From Aldrovandia affinis (taxonomy: Eukaryota; Chordata; Actinopteri; Notacanthiformes; Halosauridae), in contig JAINUG010000049.1 of NCBI GenBank assembly GCA_029706075.1, forward strand, positions 1,419,418 through 1,483,417: a stretch of DNA of 64,000 bases, given 5' to 3'. The position numbers and the translations under genes were made by a program. Below, one piece after another: positions 38,201-51,700 of the stretch (its first letter is position 1; every line of letters begins with the position of its first letter). The notes under the pieces are model-generated. The model saw only the letters and a list, made by a program, of their open reading frames with translations. It ran no database searches and was not told the origin of the DNA.

Positions 38201-41200
38201 ATGTCAGTTTATCAAGGTTATCATTTGAATTATTTATGTGTGGCCAGTGAAGTTTACCTCAGTCAGACTACAGAGCATAAATGCGCCAGTGTTTTCCAAT
38301 TTTAATGTCATTCCACAGCCACAGCTGTACAGTGTGCAGTCAAGTGGCAGCAATTGACTAAGTATTTCTAGAACAAAAAGCATGTTCACAGGCCAAAAAT
38401 GGCATTGATATCAACTTGAATTCTTACAGGTAGTTATCTGTAGAAGAACATCTGAACAATTAATCCAATTGACCATGAAAATGAATAAGGTGGCACTTTC
38501 TATTTCTATTTAGCCCAAGTAACAGATTTTCACCATTTGAAATATGGCTCAAACAAGAAAAAAGTTCAATTTTATTAAGTAGATCTGCAAAATCTTTCTT
38601 GTGGCACCAAAGATTCACGACAGTACCGTGACAATATATCAAACTATATCCTACAGCGTAGTCTGCGCTGCACTTTACTTCAACCCCTGCCACAGCATAC
38701 AGGGTTACCACTCCTCGACTCAAAAATGTCATGAATTTCCATGACACCAGATTTGAATTTCAATTACATATTTAAAAACTAAAATGTTGCACACAAAATT
38801 AGGGTCAGTCAGCAGATAAAGACATCAGCCTAGTACCTAATTATATTACTATACAATTTTCATAAGACACTGGCTCACAAGGTATGGCTAACACTCTGCG
38901 CACAAACAACGCCACCAGCGCTTGGAAACTGGACTGCTTGAAATAGAGGAGGGGTGGCGGATAGCGTAGCGGTCGAATGCACCCGTATTTGGCTGGTCCT
39001 AGCTTACCCCGTAGAGACAGCGGTGAGTTTGTGGGGGAGGGTTAATCGAAATAAATAAAGGTATAATTTAAAGATTTCCAGCTCCTCAGCTGCTACTGGT
39101 GGTAGTACTGTGTGCCGAGCATCAGAAGAAACATAGAGGAATCCATTAACCCCCTTAGAGCCTGAGCAGCATCTTTTAGTTTAAACGGAGAAATAATTTA
39201 AAAAGAAAGACAAATTTAATGGGAGTATTAGAGCAAAATTTACAAAATAGTCATTTGGGGGGGAAGGGTCTTTAAGAAAAAAAGCATTTTATTATACTGC
39301 AAGGTGAAGAGAGATTAATGAGAGAAAGGAATGACTTCATTTCAAACTGAGAATGAAATGCTCCTCTGGTTTCTTCCTTCATATTCATGTCCAAAAAGCA
39401 GGAGACTCAAAGGAGCTATACGTACAGGTATACACAACTTAAATTTACAACTGGAATAGGAAGACAAGTGTCAAGCCAGGAGTGGTTTATAGGGGGTGGA
39501 CTGAGGAAACAAAAATGGTGTGACCAAACAAGGAAGTAAAGGAGGAAAGATTTCACAAACGAACAACAATCTAACACCTGATACTGGTCCCCAGTTCTGA
39601 CCATAAGCATGATATTTTTAACTTAAATATAATTTCGGGGAGAAAAAAATCAGGAGGTTAAATAATAAATGAGGACATCAGGACAACAGAATTTCAATTA
39701 AATGGAAAATTAAAGCTTGATGTAGAACTAGTGCATTTAGGTCAGGGAGACCAAGTTTGTAGAGGTCTGTGTGTATCGTTGGGTTTTTTCTCCAACCAAT
39801 TCCCCTTTCTTCGTTGGTCCAATTAGTTAATTATCCATATGCATTTACAATTAAACATTTTCCAAGTACAATCTTGTACCATGAGTGACTCGGTAAACGA
39901 TCGTGCTAATTATGTAATTAAGAGCAGGGAATGGAGCGAACCTCACTGCCTCGTCGCCAGCATCAATTATGAGCAGGCGCTGAGCAGACAAACTAATAAT
40001 GATATAATTTGAATGTGTAGATGGTAGAGACCATTGATAAACCCTGAGGTGTCCATATTATACAATCATATCTGTGGAGTGCCCACTCTAAACTAACGCT
40101 TGCAAACAAGCAGCCAGTGGCCCTCCAGGAATTGAGCTCGACACCTCCGATTGGGAGTAGCCCCACAGGTTTAATTAGTCCAAATAAATACAATTTGAAA
40201 GTGCACAGGTGGAGGTAGGAATTGCATTCTGGAATAGCAACACAAGCCAATATCTGTGTCTGTGTAAACCATGGGCCAACCATGCATCCCTTGCTCTGTA
40301 GCATCGGCAGCCATGACGAACAGATTAAGTTAATTTTTTTAAATGAAGCTTGTCTAATTTATGCACAGTAGCACTGAAATGAATGATAAATCGGGCCTGC
40401 GAGAGAGAGTGTTACGGCAGCACAATGCATTTGGAGTGAGAAACACCCTTTAGATTTATCTTCTCGTTTTCCTGCACAGGGCCAGAAAGGTAGTCAATGT
40501 TGACACAACCCTGGCTAGAAGGCTAGAGCGGCATCGTCCTGCAACACCGTTAGCACAACATCGATAGCGTGCGCGTTAAATCAAGTCACTTTACGGAATT
40601 GACCCTCTCCTACTAACAGAAGGCCGGTAAAGTCACGCAGGCACACATGCCTATGGTGTGATGTTGTTGAGAGAAAGAACAGGAAGGATCTGGATTCATT
40701 GTGGATCTGAACTTCTGATTGCACAGTTGGAGCATTTGGGTGTGGTTTAAACTAAAAATGAAACCTTTGTTAGAGATTTGTTTTGGAATTATTTTTGAAA
40801 TGAGCATGTTTTGTTAGGGGACAATAGTCCCACTTCACGCACCGGAATTTGCATTTCACCAAATCACCACTAAATTGTTTGCATTTCCAAACAATGTAAC
40901 AGAAAAATTTAACTTGAATCAGAGAAATGGCTTCATAGTTATATGAATAATTATAGAATAATGATTGTATTACAATAATAATGTATGTACAGAATAATGT
41001 ATTACAAGTACAATGCATCCTCTATACACACAATTACATATTTGCAAAAAAAGACAGCAGGAGAAAGATTCTAAAAAAAAAAAAAAAAGGACAAATCAGC
41101 AAGTTTGAGTTAGGCTCGCTGGTCTGCAATATTTTCCCCCTAGAGTGCAGACACATTTTCACAAGTTGAAACCTGATTTACACCAAATGTAAATTGGATT

Positions 41201-42669
41201 CAATTTTAATTCTAGACACTCTGAAGGAGACTTGACCATTTATCTCGTGTTCATCTTTACCTCGTAGCTAGAGATTAGATTTTCCAACATAATGTAGTGA
41301 AATATAAAGGTCAGATACCACATTTCTATAAATAAATCAAAATTGCCCTAGTAAAAATATATCCTCTCCAGGGAGCCAGGGTCGGGGACTACATTGGGTC
41401 ACACAGTTTGTTTAGGAGCTGTAGGGGTATCCATGACAACGGGATTGGACACAACTGCACGGACACACGCACAGGGAGCTCTGTCCATTTACCCGGTCAA
41501 GCGCCATGTTGGAGCAGCGGCGAGCAGAGAGTGCGTTGTCCAAACCACAAAGGAATGACGGTGGCTGTCGGAACGAAACAAAGAACAAAAACAGCAGCAG
41601 CAATATTCCACTGTCAGTCTGCGCTCCGCCCACCACACCAACAGCAGCAACAAATAACCACAGACAGATGGGAGCCCATTACAGTGTACCTTCAGTTGGG
41701 AGACCGACACTGGTTATTCTCAACACTTTCCATTATTTCCTGGATGTAGAACAGGGTCAACAGATCTGCCTTAGTCCCAATTGCAGTGTGCTCATAAACT
41801 CGTTTTCCCAGTCCTTCGTTGATCCTGATTGCAGTGTGCTTTAAATGCCTCCTATAAATGTGCTGCTGACCAGGATTTATGAGAGACTAAGCACTGTTTA
41901 TATATATTTATATATAATAATTTAAGTTCACAACTCCTTGTAGTTTATCCGTTTTTTGCATTTCAGCTATAACTGTCATTTTTTTCATGAAGCATTCACA
42001 TAAAATTTTATTTTGGTGTGTATAAATTGTATGATGTAGTTGTCTGTGTCCGAAATTGTTATTCTAAATTAAATTCACAATTAAATGTTATTTTGGAGTA
42101 GGGCGGCAGATAGCGTAGCGGTCTAACACACCATATTTTGGCTGGTCCGATACGAGTGTGTGCTGCTGGCCAGGGACACGGTTCGAACCCCGTCTCTACC
42201 AGACCGGCCCTGGTGGGGAGCCCCGATCGCGGGTGGCATTTGGCTGTCCGCCCCAGGGGGAGGGGAGGGTGAGCTGGCTTGGGTCCTCCCGTGAGGGGAG
42301 GGCAAATTGAAATAAATAGTGGGTGTCATATGTACAAACTATATTTGTATATACATATATTTTATAATAATATATTATATTTGTTATTAATACAAACGGT
42401 CAACTGTGGGTTACACAGTATTAGACTACTTAATGCCTTAAACGCATTATTACATTTTTGACAACAGCTTTGTTGTGCAAGTGCAATTTAAGGAATTATT
42501 CCATTGATTGACAAACAAGTTACACATTCCCTTTTGGAAAAAGAAACCATTTCCTCAGCTAGCATGCCATCATTGCCATGCTCATTGCCATGCTCTACAA
42601 AGCTTTGTGCAGTGCATGTGCTTGTATATATATGCCATTTATATGTATGTGTATGTGTATGTGTATGTG

Positions 42670-42700
<31 letters not shown>

Positions 42701-45700
42701 GCTTGTCACATGATAATTCTCAACAGGGTCTAAGTAAAAATGATACATTTCAGTTGTAGTTATTAATAACAGCTGTTCATTCACTTTTATTAACTGGTTA
42801 CCTGACGTATCCACTCAATCATTAATTTATTTTATTTAATGAATACTGACTGCAGGTAGTTATCCGATAATCCAAATGGCATTCTCAAGGAAATAGAGAA
42901 GCAATAATTTATTGCTATATTCGCAGCATTTACGTGAGATGTGACTCGATATGGTTTGCAACTAGCAGAAAGTTCAGCAAGCATATTTAATCATTTTAAA
43001 TTAATTTTAGGACAACTTGGTTTACGTGTGTTTTGTGTTATAAGTATTGCATTCGCTGATGTTTCAGGAATAAAAAAATAGGTAGCCCACATCAAATATA
43101 AAAATTTTCCCATTCTCTGATTCTGCTATGGCTAGCTGCCCCTTTAAATATGTAGCGGTGAAGCATGTGTAAAACAACGAGCAAAACCAAACAAATCTTA
43201 CTGGACTAGCAAAACCGCCTTAATACGATGCTGCGTACTATAAAACGAAGGTACACTGGAATCAACCCATGTCGTTTGAGGTCACATGGGTGAAAATCTG
43301 AGGAAGACGTATACCACACTGGTGCACTCAAACAAACAACACTGAAAAACAGAGAGGATTTACACACACTTGCGGCCCATTCAATGCTGTGTCAAGCATC
43401 GATGTGCCTGGGCATAGCATGCCACTTCAGGCTACGGTGATGGCAATGAATGAAAGTGACACAGGCATGCTGTGGTGATATGGCAACCATTATCTGTATC
43501 AAAACTGGAGGTTTGGTTTACAGGAAGCGCAGTGGGGGACAGGTTAGGACTCCACCGGGAGAAAACGACATCCCAAAAGCACCTGAGCCACATCACTGAT
43601 CCTCAGGAAATAAACACACTGGCAGTCACAGCAGGTGAGCAGCTTTCCTTCGGGGCCAATATCAAGGAATGTAGATGGCATCCGTTAAATGTCACCGACA
43701 GCGATTTTGAGGGCCAAAGCCCTTTACAGTACGTAAACCGTACAAGAAAACAGAGATCAAGGTCACAAGGTCAACGTGAAGGACTTCAGCCATACTGCCT
43801 ACAAGTCAGAGCAATGGGCTCCATCCCTCTGGCCTGACCATAGCAGGACATCAACAGGTCATGCTCATGAGATACAATCAGGTGCAAAATAAAAAAACGC
43901 CAAATTAAAAGTCCCGTCACCTTGGTATCTTAGAGAGCAGACGTATTGTGGACCCATTCATTCGAGGCATGAAAGCGTTGAGTGCCTTTGTTCATAGTTT
44001 TCAGAAACCCTGGAAAATCCATCACAAACAAATGACTGAAATGGAGGCAAAGGAATGTCCATCAGCACTACTCGAGCCACAACCTGGGGCTTAAAGGAAG
44101 ACAAACAGTGACATGCCTCGTTTGGTCATTTTAGCGTTTCATTTCAATGGAGGGGATTGAAAGATGTTAATTGGTGAAATGAACAATTTTAGTCCGGTCT
44201 AGGTTATCCACACATGGATTGTCGACAAACACAAAACAAATACTCGCTCCACCTTCTTCTCTTCCCCTTGAGTTACCATCCCCTTACAAATGCACCCACA
44301 TACACTAACCACCAGTTATTGCGTTGGACAAACAGGTATATAAAAATACTCTGTCCACTTCTCTCAAATTTTGTATGGTGCGGTGTTTGGGGTAGCTGAG
44401 ACAGCTAATAGTAATGTTTCGAATACAACGTCGTCAGAGTACATTGAAGTATATTCTGCAAATGACAGTGGTCTACTTCAGTAATGGAAACATTTCTCGT
44501 TAAGTCAGTCTAAAAAGTAGAAACAAATGTAGAAAATGATTCCGCCTAAATGTATTAACCATTGATGATGGGGTTGTTTATGTTGACCATCCTGTCTTTT
44601 CTTAATGTTGGCTTAAGCAGTTGTAATATCTGCAGTGGCCCACCTATAATTAACCATGAAAAACTTTGAGATATCAGAAGGTATGGATTGCATAAACTGG
44701 GTGGATTCAAGTATTACAACAAAGAATTCATCACTCGAATATTACACTACTGCACATCTGAACAGCTTCAGAGAGATAACTTATCTTGGAGATTTCTCAC
44801 GTGATTAAAATACAATCCAATTCACAAGTATGACCATGACTTGAGTTTCTAAAGGCCCAAGACCATTTTGGACTGCAGTCTTGATTATGTTTGTATTAGC
44901 CTGTCACTTCATTATTCATCAATAACAGCCAAAGTGACAACAAATGTGACTCCTGCAAACAGCTCCCCAGATGTAAATAATCGACCTGTACCCTCTCTTT
45001 ATTCTACAACGGTACAGGTCAATGCACCAGAGAAGTCCGTTCAATAATCTTCTTATGTACTCGAGTTACCTTCATTGTTATTTCAGTCATAGAAAAATAT
45101 AACAATGGAATAGTGGAATTATGGAATAAAAACCAAGATGTGTAATAATTCAGAACAGAACAACAAATGTTAGAACAACAATCCTATCTTTATCTGTAAT
45201 AATCTTTTCTTTTGTTATTATTTGAGAAATAGGAACATTTCATTACGTATTCTACTGTATTCTACAATCGCAATATTTTAAATAAAAAACACATCAAGAT
45301 GCCATTGCTAGTAATAAAACAGTTGGCAAAATGGAGAAAGGCCCATTGGTAGAAACCTATAGGCTTTACTTAACACGTTTAATAACTTTATCTACACCTT
45401 CTGAGAGCATCTACTGTTGCCTTGTTCTCTTTGGAAAAATGCCTTTTGTTTACTTCCTTTATTTGAACATAATAAAGAAGACTGACAGCTGTACCTTTCA
45501 AAAGAGGTGGCTGTGCTTCTACGACTAATTACCTCCACCCTGCATATGCCAAACAACATAAAGCACAGCCTAAAAGCCATTTCATCTAAACATAAATTAA
45601 ATTACAAGGAGGGAAAGTGTGTGTCCCAAGTCTTGAACACAAAATTAAAGGGGATTTCAGAGCAGTGTAAACATGCCAAAAGTACCTGCAGGAAACAAAC

Positions 45701-48700
45701 ACAAAGTCGAAATACTTACAGTAAATCATAAAAAAGTAACCCTACCATTTCACTGGGGTTGTAAACGTCCAACATTGCAATTTTATTCAAATAGCATTCA
45801 ATGGGGGGCGATTAATCTCTTCAGAGATTAAGCAGAGGTAGGAATGAAACAGTTTTATTAATATGGTAAAAATAGACTTCATAAGCTTTCCTGTCATAGC
45901 ATATGAGTCACTACATCACGCTGCAAATGTGCCTCTCATAATTCACTGCCTTATCAATGCGAAGGCTGAAAAATGTTACTTAAACTGCCATGCTCCACAC
46001 AAACCTCAAACCTCCTTCATTTTAAATAATGACTAGTGTGATGTGCAAATGTCAGTGTTCTTATTAAGCATAGTAAAGTAGTAGTACTTTATTTTAGACC
46101 ATATTGTATGGAACATGAGTGCATTTGTTTTTATGTAAAAATTATAGTGTTCTTGAATGATGAATGAATGGATTTGAGTAAATATGATAGGATTCAAAAT
46201 CTCTTTGAGAAAATCCCTGGTCATAGACGCACCAAAAGGAAGCTCTTTTTTAAATTTTTATAAACCGTTTCCCTACAATGGTTACAGGAGTACGGTACTG
46301 ACTGCTATCCTGCATTTTCCAGCATGTTCCAGGGCAGGAGTGATGCCTAAACAAGCAACTGATCAAAGGAAGGAAATGCAATATCTTTATAAAGATGTTG
46401 GCCAGCATGCTCTCTGGGGAGCTGAGCATGGAAGAGTAATGAGTGATATCATCTGTGTTAGGATTTGGGGTGAGGGTACATTATGAAATGAATATACAGG
46501 TAGACAATGTTGCCATTCCCACACTTAAAATACATACTTACATGCAGTGTAATATTCTGTACCGTACCAAGTATAGATGTTTAAGAATTACAGATACAGA
46601 ATGACCATATAAACAGGTTGTTCTGAAGCATTATTCAAAATATAGACAATACAATGAATAAAATCACGGAGATTAAGAATACGACAGGTGGGATTATTCT
46701 GTCAATATTCCAGCTAATAGACATCTTGAAGTTGATGCCTTTTTGTTTTTACATTTCATGTTTTTGTTTTTTATACATTAACTCCTGAGTTCACAAAGTA
46801 TTAGGAACTAATTGTGTGGGATTATCAAATGCATACCTAGTCAGTTTTTTTTAGATTTTTGCTTCTTTTTCCAGTTTTTCTCCCAATTTAGTGGCCAATT
46901 ATACCCTCTATTTATTTTGATTTGCCCTGCCCAGACGAACTCAACGCTCATCTCTATGAGGCAAGCTAATTCTCAGAGGGCAGCAAACTAACATAACATA
47001 ACATAGCATATGCCATTTAGCAGACAATTTTATCCAAAGCGACAGAAACTCCGCTTCCTTCGAGACGGAATTCGCCCACCCACGTTCTGGAGACACCCTT
47101 ACGTGTTTCTCAGCTAGTTCATGCTGGCTCACCCTTTCCCCTCCCCCTGGGGTGGACAGCCAAATGCTGGCCCCGATCGGGGCTCCCTACCGGGGCCAGT
47201 CTGGCACAGTCAGGTTTCGAACTGCGACCGTGATAGGCAGCTCACACATGTAAACCAGTGCATTAGACCACTACCCTATCGGAGGCCTCCCAAGTCATGT
47301 TTGTTGTACACACAAATAAGATCTATGATCAGGCGGACAGCCTACGAGAAAGTAAGGACTGAAAAGGTCGCTCAACACCAGACCAGATTGAAGTAGAAAC
47401 AGTTAAATTAAGTTGAACAGTTAACAGTTAATCAATTCATTAATCAAGATCAGGAGAAGCTCACATAGACAAGGGCTGATTGCTTATACATTTAAGTCAC
47501 AGCTCAATTCTAAGAAAAGGGACAGTTAATTCAGAAGTGATTACTTCCTACCTCGGCAGACTTTCTGTGCCGTTCTACATCAAGTCAAAGGCACACTATA
47601 AGACTTCACTGAACATAAGAGTTTCAAAATACTCCACTAGAGGGGCTTTCTATAGCGAACTAATCGATCTAAATCAGTCTGCTAAACTGATACAGTCTCG
47701 GAAGTGCCACAGGAAAGGAGAATGTATTTGAATACAAGATAATTAGCCAAAATGTACCTGAAATAATACAAAAACGTTCTGTTTTATTTTCTATAATCAA
47801 ATTATGCTAAAGTGACAGGGTGACCCGGTTCACTTGTAGGATGCTACAGACATTCTGTGATTAGGCCGAGTAGCACACTCCCAGGCCATAAATTCTATAA
47901 ATATTAAGTGTGAATGTTAATGAATTAAATCAATACCCTCAGGGAAGCAAGACATCTAAACCAAAAAAAATAAGTCTGCGCTCATCCTCGTATAATTCCA
48001 CAGCACTTAAGGGTGACAGTTACTGGAATGAAGTGCAGGGCAACTACTCCACTCTGTCACCATTAAGCGGGTAATGCTGCTTTGGGCTTAAGCCCATTCT
48101 CTGCGATTACACTTAAGTAAAATTGAATAATTGCACTTGCACCGAAATGCAGCGAAAATGTGAAAAACGTCACCTCTTTCTTCCCCTTTGGCTGCTGCTT
48201 GGCTTTAGAGACATTAGAAGAGAAGCGGTTTTGTTGTTGGGGTTGACTCACCGGTTAATCTGTAAGCATTGTCTTAATGATAACAAAACTATTATCGTTA
48301 AAAATATATATATATCTGAATTTCTGGTTACATAAGGTCTCAATATTTTGAAACCCATGCTGTGCGCTCCGCTAGCACAGATGGGGTGGGGGGTGGTGGA
48401 GATTGGGATGCTCATAGGTGAAAACTTCTCATGCTCAACAGTATGGAGTTTACTTCAAAGGCTTGCCCATCACTTGAGTGCAGCCCACTGGATTGGTAGA
48501 GTCAGAGTGCTGCCTAGTGCTAAAAATGGAACCTTCGTATTCTCCAAGCGTCTGATCTGTGCCCACTGAACTGGTATGCCGAACTGTCAACCCCTCAGCG
48601 AACTCGCTGGTGCATCCAGCTGACACTGAAGCATGACAACATGTTGACTTTCCTAAATAAAAACTGGGAAGTAGATACCTTAAAGTAACAGTCCACTGAA

Positions 48701-51700
48701 AAACAAGCAATTGATGCTGAAAAAGTGAGCACAACTAACAATCCAATCCCCCCAAATATTAGCTAGGTACAAAATTAGCTCCAAGGTAAGAAAATATTTC
48801 TTTATTTGATGTAGAAGTATTGCTTGAATAAACATACAAACAGCAAAAAAGGAGCAACATTGTTGACAACTGAAATCAAAGCAGAACTTTTAACCCATTA
48901 AGATTGTTTAGGTGACAACTGAAAATTCAAATCTGGCAGCTCCTTTTTTTTTTGAAATTTTTTCCAGAAAACCCTCAGGTTTTAAGAGGTTGTGTAGAAT
49001 AATTGCTTAGGTTTTAATAGGCATTTTTAGCAGGCATTTTAGGTCTGAATGGGTTAAGTATACTTGCCTATCCTCCAATATTTTCTCCTCAACTTTAAAA
49101 TGCTCGTGTCACTTTTTATTCTTCACAAACACAGTTTGGCAAGTCCAAAGCAATGGTTGTGAATACAAATGTACCACTAGCATCAAGTTTAACTTAGGGA
49201 CTCCATTTAATATGTTTATAATAAAGAACAGTTTAAAAAGAATGCGTAACATCGGCTCTTGCCGGGAGTGCCACTAGGGGGTGGCAATTGGTTGTCCGCC
49301 CCATGGAGGGGGGGAAGCCAATATGAGTTTGCTGCGTATAGGAGTGGCTCTGTGTACCGGAGTTACAGTTGACGGCTTTGAGAGTGCTGGCTGGGGGAGG
49401 CGGTACATCGTCTTTGACACTGCCGGTCTCAGGGCTACGGCAGTGAACTCACAATACGAGGAGGGGATTGACATGAAAACGAGAGGGTGTAATTGGCTAC
49501 TAAATTTGGAGAAAATTGGAACAAATCATAAACAAAATCTTTTTTTTTAATCCAGAGAGAATGAGAGCTACGACACAGCGATGCATTCTGGGTATTGCAA
49601 AAGGGTAAGATGGCCTAAAGTAGGTTAGTAAACCATGGAATCATTTAAAACTGGCTTGTCTTCTTGGATACTGCAACAAATTAAGCTTTCAGTATGGATA
49701 TTTACAATAATGAACAGTAAACAACATTTAAAATGTACAATACATTAAAAATGAACAGAAGTTACCCTTTATCAAGCATTTTGGAAAAAGTCTTGTGAAA
49801 AGACTATTTGCATGCATTTTTTTTTCCTTTGCCTATGGATTACATTTTCTATAAAGCATAGAAATATATTATTATTATATATATATATATATATACATAC
49901 CATTAGAAAGTCAATTGTTGTTCACCAATGCAATGCTTCCATTGATGGTGAGAATATTTAGGACTGAATTAAATGTTTTATTAATTTATCAGTTAATATT
50001 TAAATTAAATTGGTTAAAAAATATGTTTTTAATAGTTATCTACAACCATATTTTGTAACACGTACAAGGTGCAGTACCAGCTCTTTGATATGCCTGTGAG
50101 CCAGTCACAAAACAGCATTCTAAAACGGGCCTTACTCCAGGGGGCTACATTACATTTCCAAAAATTGCATCACAAATTATATGTGATACAATTTCCACTC
50201 TTTATTAATTTCTCTAACAAATGGCATTGCTACATTTGTGCAAGATGTTTTAAATTGATAGGTGGGTTAAAATGATGATTTAGTCCAACCCTTAGGATTG
50301 TACTGCCCTCTATTATAGTTCAATAGTCTGGTCTAAATCACAAAACTAAGAAGTCCAAGTAGTAACTAAAAAGTGTCTTCCGATACAGAATTTACAGAAC
50401 ACAAAGCCTGAAAACATAAGTGTTGTCTGTACTGACACCTATTAGAAAGGGGGAGAAAAAACTAGCTAAACTAGGGAGCAGTGCTAGGATACAGCAGCCT
50501 TCAGACAGTCAACACAATTGCTGGGCAATTTAGCACAATTATATACATATCAACACAATGCTGTGCAGCTAGCAATCACTCGGGAGTCTCAGGGTCCTCC
50601 CTCCCTCCCCTGACTGCAGTTCTATCTCACATGCACAATCTATTGTAGAGGGGAAACAGGACATCGCGTGACTTCATTGGCCGTTCTAATACAAATCAGA
50701 GAGAGCCAATGTGACAAAGTCAAACCACATCAATCCTTTGCTCATCGCTAGAGCAGTGCTTCATCATGTCGGTTTGTGGGGTTTTTCTTCTTACACCCAT
50801 TGCAAATGAGTTCTGGGTTAAGTTAGCTGATCTCCCCAATCTACAAAGCTAGACTTTTAATGACAAATCTTCCACTTTTTACCCTTTGTGTTTAGCAAAA
50901 GTAATAAAGTAGATAGCTCATTTGTTGAAGCTGAAGGAAGGTTTTTCTGTGTATTTTTTCTCCTTCTCAAAAGCAAATCTTAAGCAAAGATAATTATTAA
51001 GAGCCCTTTTTACAACCCATCTTCACAGCTAATTAGGTAATGTTAGCTTAAAATTGTTTTAGACTGTCCAAAGCTACACTAGCAAGCCAGCTAAACAAAG
51101 GGTTTTAACATTCTATCCCCATTTTGCTTGTGGCTGACCTAAACCCTCTCAGTGTAGTTTGCACTGCACGCCTTGGTAGCTCCGTCTCGGCAGTGCCATA
51201 AGAAGTCTCAGGAGAAGGAATGTACTTACTGTATGAGGTTAAAATATTTGCCCAATGCAGGGTATACATTTCAGAACGATTGTCTTTCATGACGGAGAGG
51301 TCCTGAATTAAATTATTTTTAGAATCACTCTGGTACCATGTGTGCCTGATCTGATTTGATATTCTGATATCAGAGAACATAAATCCACCTTCCAGGGAAT
51401 TTTGTTTTTTGCTAAAACTAATTGATCGGTTACTACTACTTCTGGCAAATCATGACCTTGTGCAGGTGGCGATTGAAGCCAACGCAACCACCGACCTATA
51501 ACATGCTAGAACCAATGCAGGAAGGTAATCTCACAAACTGTAACTTCCATTTCCATACACTCTAAAAATGGAGCATCTGGGGTGGACACTCCTTCGTTTG
51601 TGATTATTGTTGACTCACCGAGCACCAAGAAAAGCAAGATTATTGACCTTGAGGTGCAACTGGCTGGACGTAATGGCTGGCTATAACATGAGCTGTAACA

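Noticed and set aside
41408..41844. Frames of 112-113 codons in intron 1
   Set aside because: They overlap in several frames and both strands, with no recognisable domain or splice context.
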